Both the position numbers and the translations under genes were made by a program. From an uncultured Atopobiaceae bacterium (GTDB lineage: Bacteria; Actinomycetota; Coriobacteriia; Coriobacteriales; Atopobiaceae), in the NCBI GenBank assembly GCA_944321005.1, contig CALUJT010000161.1:1-5235 (forward strand): DNA of 5,235 nucleotides. The letters are read 5' to 3'. Shown piece by piece: positions 5,137 to 5,235 of the stretch (the stretch's first letter is position 1; the number at the start of each line of letters is the position of its first letter). A model generated the notes under the pieces. It was not told where the DNA came from and made no database searches. It worked only from the letters and a program-made list of their open reading frames with translations.

Positions 5137-5235
5137 CTACTCGTTGAGAGCGGCGTTCACGGCAACGGCGCAGGCGACGGTCGCACCGACCATGGGGTTG
5201 TTGCCCATGCCGATGAGGCCCATCATGTCGACGTG
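5137..5235 (-). CDS. C-terminus of a probable GGGtGRT-family protein, cut by window edge
   Basis: Only the last 32 residues are visible: HVDMMGLIGMGNNPMVG followed by an alanine/valine-rich helix ending ...NAALNE. The string MMGLIGMGNNPMVGATVA matches, from memory, the conserved C-terminal end of the GGGtGRT protein family, roughly 330-residue cytoplasmic proteins of unknown function found in anaerobic Firmicutes, Actinobacteria and spirochaetes. The fragment is too short for motifs elsewhere in the family (including the GGGtGRT signature) to be checked. The frame is open to the window edge and the stop is TAG at 5137-5139. That this is a real coding end is well supported by the terminator just downstream; the family name is less certain. 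Confidence 0.65.
   Translation of the reverse strand, partial: HVDMMGLIGMGNNPMVGATVACAVAVNAALNE

Overview
The window is GC-rich bacterial DNA with compact genes, good Shine-Dalgarno sites and strongly GC-biased third codon positions. The gene content (PspA with a glycine-rich TPM-like partner, a DUF1893 protein, a LarA/DUF2088 protein and the tail of what looks like a GGGtGRT-family protein) suggests a high-GC anaerobic Gram-positive of the Coriobacteriia type (Olsenella/Atopobium/Collinsella-like). That placement is inference from gene content and composition; there is no rRNA or marker gene to confirm it.

Layout: almost everything is on the minus strand. Reading from the right end there is the C-terminus of a GGGtGRT-like protein (5137-5235) with a strong terminator (5071-5102), a LarA/DUF2088 gene (start 4027, stop 2766) with its own promoter, a DUF1893 gene (start 2505, stop 2071) with its own promoter, then a two-gene operon of a membrane TPM-like protein (1826-711) and PspA (697 to beyond the left edge). 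The only plus-strand gene is a Y1/HUH transposase of the REP-associated tyrosine transposase (RAYT) type at 4260-5027. It was inserted between the LarA gene and the GGGtGRT-like gene, with an AT-rich leader unlike the surrounding DNA.

The most notable structure is a family of five copies of a 29-bp palindrome: 11-bp arms TTGACAGTTTG and CAAACTGTCAA around an asymmetric 7-nt centre, CTCAGGT. Copies lie at 1917, 2611, 2657 (inverted), 4119 and 5033 (inverted). Two of them bracket the transposase gene in opposite orientation, two form a close inverted pair, and one is single; all are intergenic. This is the layout expected of a REP/BIME system with its resident RAYT, although the palindrome does not resemble the classical GTAG-flanked enterobacterial REP.

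The second notable structure is inside the LarA-family gene. The reading frame breaks at a near-perfect hairpin with 22-bp arms (3706-3727 and 3740-3761). The second arm is an inverted copy of the codons just upstream and replaces a conserved stretch of the family. This looks like a quasipalindrome template-switch mutation (or an amplification/assembly fold-back artefact) that has made the gene a pseudogene.

Functionally, PspA and the TPM-like protein probably act together in envelope-stress protection. The other minus-strand genes are metabolic or of unknown function and have separate transcription signals.
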